From: Nitrospirales bacterium
Lineage (GTDB): Bacteria; Nitrospirota; Nitrospiria; Nitrospirales; UBA8639
NCBI GenBank assembly: GCA_029261295.1
Contig: JAJDBP010000030.1
Coordinates: forward strand, 1-56,031
Direction: 5' to 3'
DNA length: 56,031 nt
Shown here: positions 1-6,528 of the stretch, one piece after another
How the letters are laid out: each line of letters begins with the position of its first letter
Numbering within the stretch: the stretch's first letter is position 1
Notes under the pieces: generated by a model
Told to the model about the DNA's origin: nothing
Databases searched by the model: none
What the model saw: only the letters and a program-made list of their open reading frames with translations
Translations under genes and position numbers: made by a program

Positions 1-102
1 TTCTCATCCGCCGCCTCTGAGCATCAGCATTGGACCAGCCTGCAAAGTGTCGCCTCTTCCCCTCCCGCAGACAAAGAGAGGAGAGACGTCGCAGTCAATT
101 AA
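1..102 (+). CDS. C-terminal tail of an unidentified protein (partial)
   Basis: An open frame from the first base of the window ends at a TAA at 100-102 and would encode the last 33 residues of a protein that begins to the left. The tail is polar and of low complexity (rich in Ser, Ala, Asp, Arg) and matches no family I recognise. It may be a chance open frame; nothing supports it beyond the frame itself and its position at the edge. Confidence 0.25.
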   Translation, partial: FSSAASEHQHWTSLQSVASSPPADKERRDVAVN

Positions 103-467
103 GCTGCGAGAGCCAAAGGTTCGTTGGCAATTAATGTTTTCCCGAAGGTTTTACGAGACTCCGAGAGCTCGACACGCTCTGTTGACCTCTTGATTCCCGT
201 CGAAGCCAGTCACCCCCATATAAAATGTTTGCCCTTTTCCCTCTAAAGAGGGAACCTTCTATTAGTGTATCGCAAAACAGAGAGCCTTTCCAGGTAAGAT
301 AACCACAATATGGAAGATATCAAGAAAGGGTTTTTCGTACGTGCCGAGATTTCGTGGACTTTTTGCCTCCATAAATTTCTGTTCTAAATGACTGGTGGAT
401 AGTGACCGTATGCACGAGGGACAAAAATTTGAGAATGGCGCCTCATTAGACAAAGGAGAGAGGTAAT
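103..467. other. Intergenic region upstream of the SMR exporter
   Basis: About 365 bases with no convincing gene. It holds a perfect 7-bp hairpin at 237-254 (TTCCCTC, loop TAAA, GAGGGAA) and a long leader before the exporter at 468. Exporters of this subtype are often controlled by guanidine riboswitches. The stretch 413-438 contains CACGAGGGACAAAA, which recalls part of the guanidine-I motif, but the pairing GCCC segment and the upstream conserved blocks are missing, so I do not call a riboswitch. Confidence 0.4.
237..254 (+). terminator. Perfect hairpin, possible weak terminator
   Basis: TTCCCTC and GAGGGAA pair perfectly across a TAAA loop. The following bases (CCTTCTATT) are only moderately T-rich, so termination of the gene on the left is possible but not certain. 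Confidence 0.3.
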
Positions 468-788
468 ATGGCCTGGACGTTATTGTTGATCGCTGGGTTT
501 TTTGAGATTGTGTGGGCTACTTTATTGAAATTTACGGATGGATTTACGAAAGTCTGGCCAAGTGTGGGGACCGTGGTCGCTATGGGAATCAGCATGGTGT
601 GTCTGGCATTCGCTCTTCGCGAAATCCCGATGGGAACCGCGTATGTGGTTTGGACGGGGATTGGTGCCGTTGGCACTGTGATCATTGGGATCTTGGTGTT
701 TGCCGAACCCAAGAATGCCGTTCGTTTGATTTGTATTGGGATGATTGTTGTGGGAATTGCTGGTTTGAAGCTGTCGTCCCCCTCATAA
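468..788 (+). CDS. gdx: SMR-family guanidinium exporter (Gdx/SugE type)
   Basis: A 106-residue inner-membrane protein of four helices, the normal length for small multidrug resistance transporters, which work as antiparallel dimers exchanging substrate for protons. The first helix carries the Gdx hallmarks: the essential Glu13 and Trp16 in GFFEIVWA, followed by LKFTDGFTK. GTAYVVWTGIGAVG in helix 3 and the GLKLS end also match the SugE/Gdx subtype rather than EmrE. The family exports guanidinium; substrate here is inferred from subtype. The ATG is preceded by AAAGGAGAG at good spacing. It converges with the oxygenase gene at 873 and has no obvious operon partner. Confidence 0.9.
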   Translation: MAWTLLLIAGFFEIVWATLLKFTDGFTKVWPSVGTVVAMGISMVCLAFALREIPMGTAYVVWTGIGAVGTVIIGILVFAEPKNAVRLICIGMIVVGIAGLKLSSPS

Positions 789-872
789 ATGAAGGGGAGA
801 AAGTAAAAAATTACGCTGGGAGGCAGGATGGCGAGGCAGTGAGAAGCGATGTTTTCGTCATGAGGGGCAATC

Positions 873-1454
873 TTAAAATGCCCAACTGACGAATGTATAG
901 CGTTCGCCTTTTGTGAGTTCTTTGACGGCATGGGGATACATGAAGTTCGAGGGAAACACCATAATGTCTCCGGCCTTCAATGACACCTCATGGTGGCCAA
1001 AGAACACAAACTCGCCTCCTTCATACCCTTCATTGAGCACACCTAAAATACTCAGAATGGGAATTCCTTTTCGCTCTCCATCAAAGAGTGAATGGATATG
1101 GTCATAATGCTCACGCATCATGGTGCCCTCTGAGTATCGGTTAAACCGTATGGGGGTAAACGTTTTGACAAAACTTTTGATTTTGTCATCGTCTTGTGGA
1201 TTGTATTTGATCATATATTCTTGAAGTGCCTGGAAAACAAAAGCTCCAAGTCCATCTTGCAATTCCTGGGTGGTGTTTAAAACATCCAGCTCTTTCTCAG
1301 GTTTGGACTCATAATCGTTAGCCGCATAGCTATACCAGGAATGTTTCGTCCATTCTTTGCCGCGAATTTCACCCAATACTGCCTCACAAACGTGCGAAGG
1401 TATGACATTCGTGACAAAAATATAATCGGTAATTTGATTCATCGAGTTCGTCAT
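873..1454 (-). CDS. 2-oxoglutarate/Fe(II)-dependent dioxygenase, prolyl 4-hydroxylase-like
   Basis: The 193-residue protein has the Fe(II)-binding facial triad of this superfamily: HxD at His116-Asp118 in REHYDHIH and a distal His175 in FMYPHAV, with Arg185 in GERYTFVSW placed to bind 2-oxoglutarate. The GGEFVFF and LKAGDIMVFPS strands are typical of the double-stranded beta-helix core. Members hydroxylate protein or small-molecule substrates; the substrate cannot be read from the sequence. The Met at residue 5 is an alternative start; neither start has a strong ribosome site. It lies downstream of the sulfur operon on the same strand, 124 bases away, so linkage to that operon is possible but unproven. 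Confidence 0.8.
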   Translation of the reverse strand: MTNSMNQITDYIFVTNVIPSHVCEAVLGEIRGKEWTKHSWYSYAANDYESKPEKELDVLNTTQELQDGLGAFVFQALQEYMIKYNPQDDDKIKSFVKTFTPIRFNRYSEGTMMREHYDHIHSLFDGERKGIPILSILGVLNEGYEGGEFVFFGHHEVSLKAGDIMVFPSNFMYPHAVKELTKGERYTFVSWAF

Positions 1455-1578
1455 TCAGGGCTTAGGGAAGAATGTGAATTTCTCAGAATATTTCGTTGAT
1501 TCTGTGGACCAGTCTATAATGCTCAGAATGGCCATTCAACATTTGTGAAATCTTCTCTATTGGTGGAGGACATCAGGA

Positions 1579-3411
1579 TTAAATGGAAAATTGAACGGCT
1601 GGTTGTGAACTACTCGGCTTTGCGAGAATGCCTTTTTGTTTCAAGGTTTCTATTATTTGATGTGTACGGGCATCAAAATCTTCTGGTCCGGCAAAAATGA
1701 GATCTCGATCTGGTTGGGGCCCGGTTTGGTCTTTGGTCATATGAACCGTGACGACCTGAATCGGGTTGACCAGAGTTTGAACCGTTTGGACAATCCCTTT
1801 GGCAGTTGGTGGGAATGGATTAGTGGTGGTAATCACAAGCGAGCCGGTATCGGCCAATAACCGGACGACCTCTCCAAACCGGCGGACAATTTCCTCCGGT
1901 TTTGTATCATGCAAATCGGCATCCAACCCTCGTTGTAGATTCTCGGCAGCGAGTAGATACGCATGGCGCCCTTCGGCAACTAAGACGGTTTCTAGCTTTC
2001 TGGCGAGGAAGCTTTTAGCGGTGGTGTCTGCTCCAGTAAAGAGCACCACGGCTGCTCGGTGCCCATAGCGTAAGCTCCGCTCTTCCACTCCGACATCGCC
2101 TTTCACCCATGCAGAATCTCGTTCTCGGGCTTCAGTTCGGAAATTTTCTTGTTCGTCCGCAACTAATTCCGTGATGATGCCGCCACCAGCCACGTCATAA
2201 TTATCGACGAGAACAAAACGCCCAGTGGTTTCAAAGCTAGCATACAGATCGAAAGCCAAAGGAGCTTTGGTCCGCAAGGTAATATCGGCAACTTCGTTGC
2301 GTTGCACCATGGATTGTGTGTGACGATCGTCTAGATTATTCGCATCCACGATGCGATGAATTGCCGCAATTTCGCATGGGACTTCACGAGTTGCGAGTCG
2401 CAAGGTATAGGTTTTTTGGGTTTCGAGTGGCTGACTGCCCAACCAAAACAGATTGGCGCGTATTTGCGTAGACACCATTGGGCGGGTGTCTTCATGGGTG
2501 GCGATGTGGCCGCGCTCTACGAAAATTTGTTCATCTAACGTAATACCGACTGATTGGCCGGCAATGGCTTGAGTCGGCGGGGGATCACAATTAAAGGCTT
2601 CGATAGATTGAATATTGGCGGACTTATTCGTGGGCGAAAACACCAAGCGGTCGCCTATCTTCAATTTCCCGGCTGTGATGCGGCCTACCAAGATGCGTCG
2701 AGCATCAAATTTATACACGTCCTGGAGAGGGAACCTCAGAGCTTGTTCGTTCCGTGCTGTTTCTAGGTGAAAATGGGCTAAAGATTCCAGTACCGAGGGG
2801 CCGGTATACCATGGGGTCTCAGGGCTGATTTGAGTGATATTGATGCCTTGTTTGGCGCTAGCCGGAATAATGTATTGAGGGACGACATTCAATTGCGTCA
2901 GGAATTCTCGATATTCCTTTTCAATGGCCTGAAAAGTATCCTCGCGATAATTGACCAGATCCATTTTATTGACGACCACGGTGACTTGTTTGACCCCTAG
3001 CATCGAGAGTAATAAACCGTGGCGCTTAGATTGATCGCGAACCCCTTCCAAGGCATCAATGATTAACAGTGCCGCCTCCGCTCGGGCGGCGCCGGACACC
3101 ATGTTTTTTAAAAATTCTTTATGCCCTGGCGCATCGATAATAATGTATTGCCGACCGCCCCAGGTGAAAAACGTTCTGGCCGTATCAATGGTAATGCCCT
3201 GTTGTTGTTCTTCTAAAAAGGCATCGAAGAGAAAGGCGTACTCAAACTCCTTCCCTTGCTGGCGGCAAATGGCTTGAATTTTTTCTATTTTGCCTTCAGG
3301 GAGTGTCCCTGTGTCTGCATAGAGGCGGCCCAATAAGGTCGATTTCCCATGGTCTACATGGCCGACAATGACGATATTCATGCGCTCTTGGATGGTGGTG
3401 TCAGTCGTCAT
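1579..3411 (-). CDS. cysN: Sulfate adenylyltransferase large subunit CysN fused to a degenerate APS-kinase domain
   Basis: The N-terminal 430 residues are a CysN GTPase: P-loop GHVDHGKST near residues 18-26, DAPGHKEF near 94-101 and NKMD near 149-152. With CysD it makes APS from sulfate and ATP, driven by GTP hydrolysis. From about residue 445 a CysC-like domain follows, but its P-loop is GADTTAKS (461-468) instead of GxxGxGKS/T, and the usual LDGDN segment reads LAAEN, so the catalytic Asp is lost. The fold is still recognisable ([14 protein letters not shown]). I therefore expect no APS kinase activity; this agrees with the APS-type CysH in the same operon. An ATG at 3411 is preferred over a GTG three bases earlier that overlaps the cysD stop. 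Last gene of the operon. Confidence 0.92.
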   Translation of the reverse strand: MTTDTTIQERMNIVIVGHVDHGKSTLLGRLYADTGTLPEGKIEKIQAICRQQGKEFEYAFLFDAFLEEQQQGITIDTARTFFTWGGRQYIIIDAPGHKEFLKNMVSGAARAEAALLIIDALEGVRDQSKRHGLLLSMLGVKQVTVVVNKMDLVNYREDTFQAIEKEYREFLTQLNVVPQYIIPASAKQGINITQISPETPWYTGPSVLESLAHFHLETARNEQALRFPLQDVYKFDARRILVGRITAGKLKIGDRLVFSPTNKSANIQSIEAFNCDPPPTQAIAGQSVGITLDEQIFVERGHIATHEDTRPMVSTQIRANLFWLGSQPLETQKTYTLRLATREVPCEIAAIHRIVDANNLDDRHTQSMVQRNEVADITLRTKAPLAFDLYASFETTGRFVLVDNYDVAGGGIITELVADEQENFRTEARERDSAWVKGDVGVEERSLRYGHRAAVVLFTGADTTAKSFLARKLETVLVAEGRHAYLLAAENLQRGLDADLHDTKPEEIVRRFGEVVRLLADTGSLVITTTNPFPPTAKGIVQTVQTLVNPIQVVTVHMTKDQTGPQPDRDLIFAGPEDFDARTHQIIETLKQKGILAKPSSSQPAVQFSI

Positions 3412-3413
3412 CA

Positions 3414-4214
3414 CTACATGTATCCATCTTTGCGTAATTGTTCCATTCCCCGACCTTCGTCTTGTGCGCGTCCAGCTCGCTCGGCCACTTTGCTATTTTT
3501 CAATTCGATAATGACCTCATCTACGTTCTTGGATGTTGACTTGATCGGGGAGGTGCAAGGCGCACACCCCAGGCTGCGATAGCGTGAGCCGGTTCCTTGA
3601 TCTAAATACAAATGGTCAAGGAATGGGATGTTTTCCAGTTTGATATATTCCCAAATATTAATTTCTGTCCAATCTAAGAGAGGATGAATCCGGATATGAG
3701 TTCCTGGTGGAAAGGAAATTTTGTATTGATCCCATAGCTCAGGTGGCTGATCGCGGAAATCCCAATCGTTATTCTTATCTCGTGGAGAAAAATAGCGTTC
3801 TTTGGCACGGGTGGCATCTTCATCAGATCGGACGCCCAAAATAATTCCGGTATAGCCTTTTTCTTCTAGCAAGAGTTTGAGCCCTTCGGTTTTCAAGGCA
3901 GTACAGCAGGCGATGCGGCCTTTTTCATGGTTCATTCCTTCGGCCAGAGCTTTCTTGTTTTGTCCGACCACCAGGTTCAAGCGCCATTCGCGAGCCAGAC
4001 GATCCCGGTATTCAATCATTTCAGGAATTTTATAGCTGGTATCCACATGCAACAAAGGAAAGGGGACATGCCCAAAGAATGCTTTACGTGCTAACCACAA
4101 CAATACGGTGGAGTCTTTGCCCATAGACCAGAGCATGCCTAGGTTGTCGAAGTTTTTGTAGGCTTCTCGGAGGATATAGATGCTCTGGTCCTCTAATTGC
4201 CGAATATGTTTCAT
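3414..4214 (-). CDS. cysD: Sulfate adenylyltransferase small subunit CysD, with four APS-reductase-like cysteines
   Basis: The 266-residue protein is the catalytic ATP sulfurylase subunit that adenylylates sulfate, of the PAPS-reductase-like fold. The nucleotide loop SMGKDST is at 30-36, followed by ARKAFFG and [15 protein letters not shown]; the C-terminus [10 protein letters not shown]...GYM is typical. It is shorter than E. coli CysD (about 300). Unusually it has Cys103-Cys104 ([10 protein letters not shown]) and Cys217-x2-Cys220 (GCAPC), the same CC...CxxC arrangement that binds 4Fe-4S in APS reductases; E. coli CysD lacks these. Whether a cluster is bound is unknown. Its ATG overlaps the stop of the TrpD2-like gene as ATGA, implying translational coupling. 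Confidence 0.92.
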   Translation of the reverse strand: MKHIRQLEDQSIYILREAYKNFDNLGMLWSMGKDSTVLLWLARKAFFGHVPFPLLHVDTSYKIPEMIEYRDRLAREWRLNLVVGQNKKALAEGMNHEKGRIACCTALKTEGLKLLLEEKGYTGIILGVRSDEDATRAKERYFSPRDKNNDWDFRDQPPELWDQYKISFPPGTHIRIHPLLDWTEINIWEYIKLENIPFLDHLYLDQGTGSRYRSLGCAPCTSPIKSTSKNVDEVIIELKNSKVAERAGRAQDEGRGMEQLRKDGYM

Positions 4215-5338
4215 GCTGTCACCAATGGAGTCGAAAGTGAATCGTTGTTTGGGGATGTATGAGTCTGCGTATTGACCAGCTTTTGATAAAAAGTTCTGGC
4301 CTTTCCTGAGTCGAGCGCATCATTGGCTAAAGGTGTGGCCTGGGCCAATGAGGAAGCCAGCCCGGCAGCGTAAATGTAGAGCGCCGCATTGAAAATCACC
4401 CATGCGCGCTGGTCGCCTCGCAGGCGATTATCTAACAATTGAATGAGCACGTGGGCTTCATGGTTTGGGCTAGCCGTAGGTGATGCTCCCTCTTGCGCGC
4501 TTATTTTGGCGCTCATGGCTTGGAAAGGGCCAAGTCGAAAACCGGCATCTTCCGGGCCGAAGGTCAAGGGGGAAATGTGCCCACTTCGCAATTCATGTGC
4601 TGATGATGGGCCGGATATAGAGAGTTCGGGGAACCCTTCAACTCCTTGAATAATGAGTGCGCGTGATGTTCGCAACATATCCAAGGCTTCGGTCATTTTA
4701 TTGAGATAAGGCGGATGGGCAATACCGATGACTTGCGAAGGCAGCTGCGCGGGGTTAAGCAACCTTGCAATCTGATGAGACAGATTTTGTAAGCCAAATT
4801 CTTGTCGCAAATCGAGGAGCTTTGTTAAGGGAGCATGGTACCCAGCCAAGTCCATATACGCCCATGAATGTTGTGAGACTTGTTCAGTGGCTTCACGAGC
4901 AGATTGTGCGATGGGGAGCCTGAGCTGGTAAAGGACACGAGGTAGGTCGTAGCCGAGGCCAGGGTTCTCAATTCCATGCATGAATATTCCGGCCCCTGCT
5001 GCGCCGGCAACAAGCGAAGCTGCAATCACGACATGAATGGTATTGTGCTTTTCGCCATATAAGGGGAGATCAATCATGTTGGCAGAATTTGGAAATTGAA
5101 TTGGTTGGGTGCATTTCCGAGCTGTTGTGGTAAACGCGGCTAATTCGCCGATGGACTCCGTTTTAATCCGCATGGCCATAAGGAATGCCCCAATTTGGGC
5201 TGGAGTGGCTTCTCCGTCAATAATGGCATTCAGAGCAAATTTGGCTTCTTCCCATGTGAGGTCCTTCGCGCCTTTTAACCCCTTGCCAATTTTGGCAATA
5301 ATATGATCCATGGAGTGGCCCATCATCAAAATGTCCAT
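4211..5338 (-). CDS. TrpD2/YbiB-like protein of the anthranilate phosphoribosyltransferase fold
   Basis: The protein (up to 375 residues) follows the nucleoside phosphorylase-like helical/alpha-beta fold of TrpD. The opening [17 protein letters not shown] and [19 protein letters not shown] align well with the E. coli YbiB (TrpD2) pattern. The PRPP-binding motifs of true TrpD are lost: GTGGD is replaced by LYGEK (93-97) and KHGNRS by MHGIEN (120-125). No other trp genes are nearby, so tryptophan synthesis is unlikely. YbiB binds nucleic acids; whether this one does is unknown. Three starts are possible: ATG at 5338, ATG at 5326 overlapping the upstream TGA (coupled), and ATG at 5311, which matches the YbiB start best. 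Its stop overlaps the cysD start. Confidence 0.75.
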   Translation of the reverse strand: MDILMMGHSMDHIIAKIGKGLKGAKDLTWEEAKFALNAIIDGEATPAQIGAFLMAMRIKTESIGELAAFTTTARKCTQPIQFPNSANMIDLPLYGEKHNTIHVVIAASLVAGAAGAGIFMHGIENPGLGYDLPRVLYQLRLPIAQSAREATEQVSQHSWAYMDLAGYHAPLTKLLDLRQEFGLQNLSHQIARLLNPAQLPSQVIGIAHPPYLNKMTEALDMLRTSRALIIQGVEGFPELSISGPSSAHELRSGHISPLTFGPEDAGFRLGPFQAMSAKISAQEGASPTASPNHEAHVLIQLLDNRLRGDQRAWVIFNAALYIYAAGLASSLAQATPLANDALDSGKARTFYQKLVNTQTHTSPNNDSLSTPLVTA

Positions 5339-5739
5339 ACCTGATCAGCGGGGAGGACCGCTTCTTTCCAAAAGGCCTCGGCCGTTTGAACTTCGTCTAA
5401 TTCCGCGATAAGTTCTTCGGGTTTAAAGGAAAAATATCGAAGAGAATCCTTGCATGCCGAAAGCTTAACGTTTCCGCTTTCCTTAGCTTTCTGAAACAAT
5501 TCTGAAAGGTCAACTTTATTTTCTTCTCGTAGGATATCTCGAACCGTAGCCTCACGCCCTCGATAGTCGGAAGAGAGGCTCAGTTCTTTTATTTTAATTT
5601 TACTCATGCGGCTCGCTGCTCCATCTCTGAAAAATCCACTTACCTCAATGCCACTTGCAGCAGCCAATGTGATCCATTCACATGTCTGGAGAATGTTGTT
5701 GAAGTCACCGCGAGTAATAATGATGGCCAATTTTTGCAC
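5326..5739 (-). CDS. DsrE/TusD-like small sulfur-transfer family protein
   Basis: A 137-residue soluble protein that begins with the strand-turn typical of the DsrE/DsrF/TusD fold (KLAIIITRGDFNN) and continues with alternating strands and helices. Family members carry sulfur as a cysteine persulfide and often work with TusA. Two cysteines are present; Cys96 in KLSACKDSLRYF sits where the active cysteine of DsrE-like proteins lies, Cys20 is in the first helix. Assignment is by fold pattern and cysteine position, so moderate. The start is GTG, supported by GGGAGAGGG just upstream. It lies between cysH and the TrpD2-like gene in the sulfate operon; a partner could be the TusA domain of the sulfite reductase. 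Confidence 0.65.
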   Translation of the reverse strand: MQKLAIIITRGDFNNILQTCEWITLAAASGIEVSGFFRDGAASRMSKIKIKELSLSSDYRGREATVRDILREENKVDLSELFQKAKESGNVKLSACKDSLRYFSFKPEELIAELDEVQTAEAFWKEAVLPADQVWTF

Positions 5740-5802
5740 AATTTCCCTCTCCCGTTCATGATGTTGTTGTGGAAGTGCTGTTGACTCGCGCCGGGTAACC
5801 CC

Positions 5803-6519
5803 TTAGCGGTGCAGTCCGCATTCCGTCTTGGTCGAACTGCTCCATCGTCCAGATCGGGGATCATCGCCGGGCATTACGGGAGCCGTGCAGTGGGTGCAAC
5901 CAATACTCGGGAAATGTTGGTCATGGAGTTCATTGTACGGTACATTTTGAGCGCGAATGTATTCCCAAACCTGTTCCCATGACCAGGAAGCTAGGGGATT
6001 GAATTTTACCAAACCAAACTTCGCATCCCACTCGACAAGGCCCGCATGTGCACGAGTGGGAGATTGGTCACGCCGGATTCCAGTAATCCAAGCAGCGTAC
6101 TGTTGAAGGACTCGTGTTAACGGTTCAATTTTGCGGAGCTGGCAACATTGATCAGGGTTTCTCAACCACAAACCCTCACCATGTTGGGACGCTTGCTCTG
6201 CTGGAGTTAATACCGATTTCATTTGAATCACCTGGTCATCTTGCAACTGATAGTGTTTGATGATTCGATCTTGTACTGCATGCGTTTCTGTGAATAAAAA
6301 ATCGGTATCCAAATAAAAGAGCACGCTGCGGGGATTGATCCGGAGCATCATATCCACGAGGGCGACATCTTCTGCTCCGAAGCTACAGGCCAATATGACA
6401 CGGGGGGTATATCGCTCCAAAGCCATTTCAAGAATTTTTTGCGGACTCTGGCCTTCCAGCGATTGGTTCCACTCGGCGAGTTCATTTGGAGACGGTGGGG
6501 TATTAGTCGTGGCAGACAT
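5803..6519 (-). CDS. cysH: Adenylylsulfate (APS) reductase, assimilatory, 4Fe-4S type
   Basis: The 238-residue cytoplasmic enzyme reduces APS to sulfite and AMP using thioredoxin or glutaredoxin. Cys125-Cys126 (DQCCQLRK) and Cys208-x2-Cys211 (GCTHC) bind the 4Fe-4S cluster that separates APS reductases from PAPS reductases. The catalytic Cys234 is in the C-terminal KTECGLH motif. Substrate-loop elements SFGAED (46-51) and YLDTDFLF (69-76) and the arginines of GIRRDQSPTR are present. It begins 9 bases after the sulfite reductase stop, with the ribosome site inside the end of that gene, so the two are co-translated. The APS specificity explains why a working APS kinase is not needed in the operon. 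Confidence 0.95.
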   Translation of the reverse strand: MSATTNTPPSPNELAEWNQSLEGQSPQKILEMALERYTPRVILACSFGAEDVALVDMMLRINPRSVLFYLDTDFLFTETHAVQDRIIKHYQLQDDQVIQMKSVLTPAEQASQHGEGLWLRNPDQCCQLRKIEPLTRVLQQYAAWITGIRRDQSPTRAHAGLVEWDAKFGLVKFNPLASWSWEQVWEYIRAQNVPYNELHDQHFPSIGCTHCTAPVMPGDDPRSGRWSSSTKTECGLHR

Positions 6520-6528
6520 TGGAATGGT

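Noticed and set aside
413-438. Fragment like the guanidine-I (ykkC) riboswitch, CACGAGGGACAAAA, upstream of the Gdx gene
   Set aside because: The GGG has no partner GCCC after the ACAAAA, and the upstream conserved blocks of the class are absent; likely chance.
446-931. 161-residue open frame on the minus strand across the SMR gene
   Set aside because: It is the antisense shadow of the well-supported Gdx gene; no ribosome site and no family resemblance.
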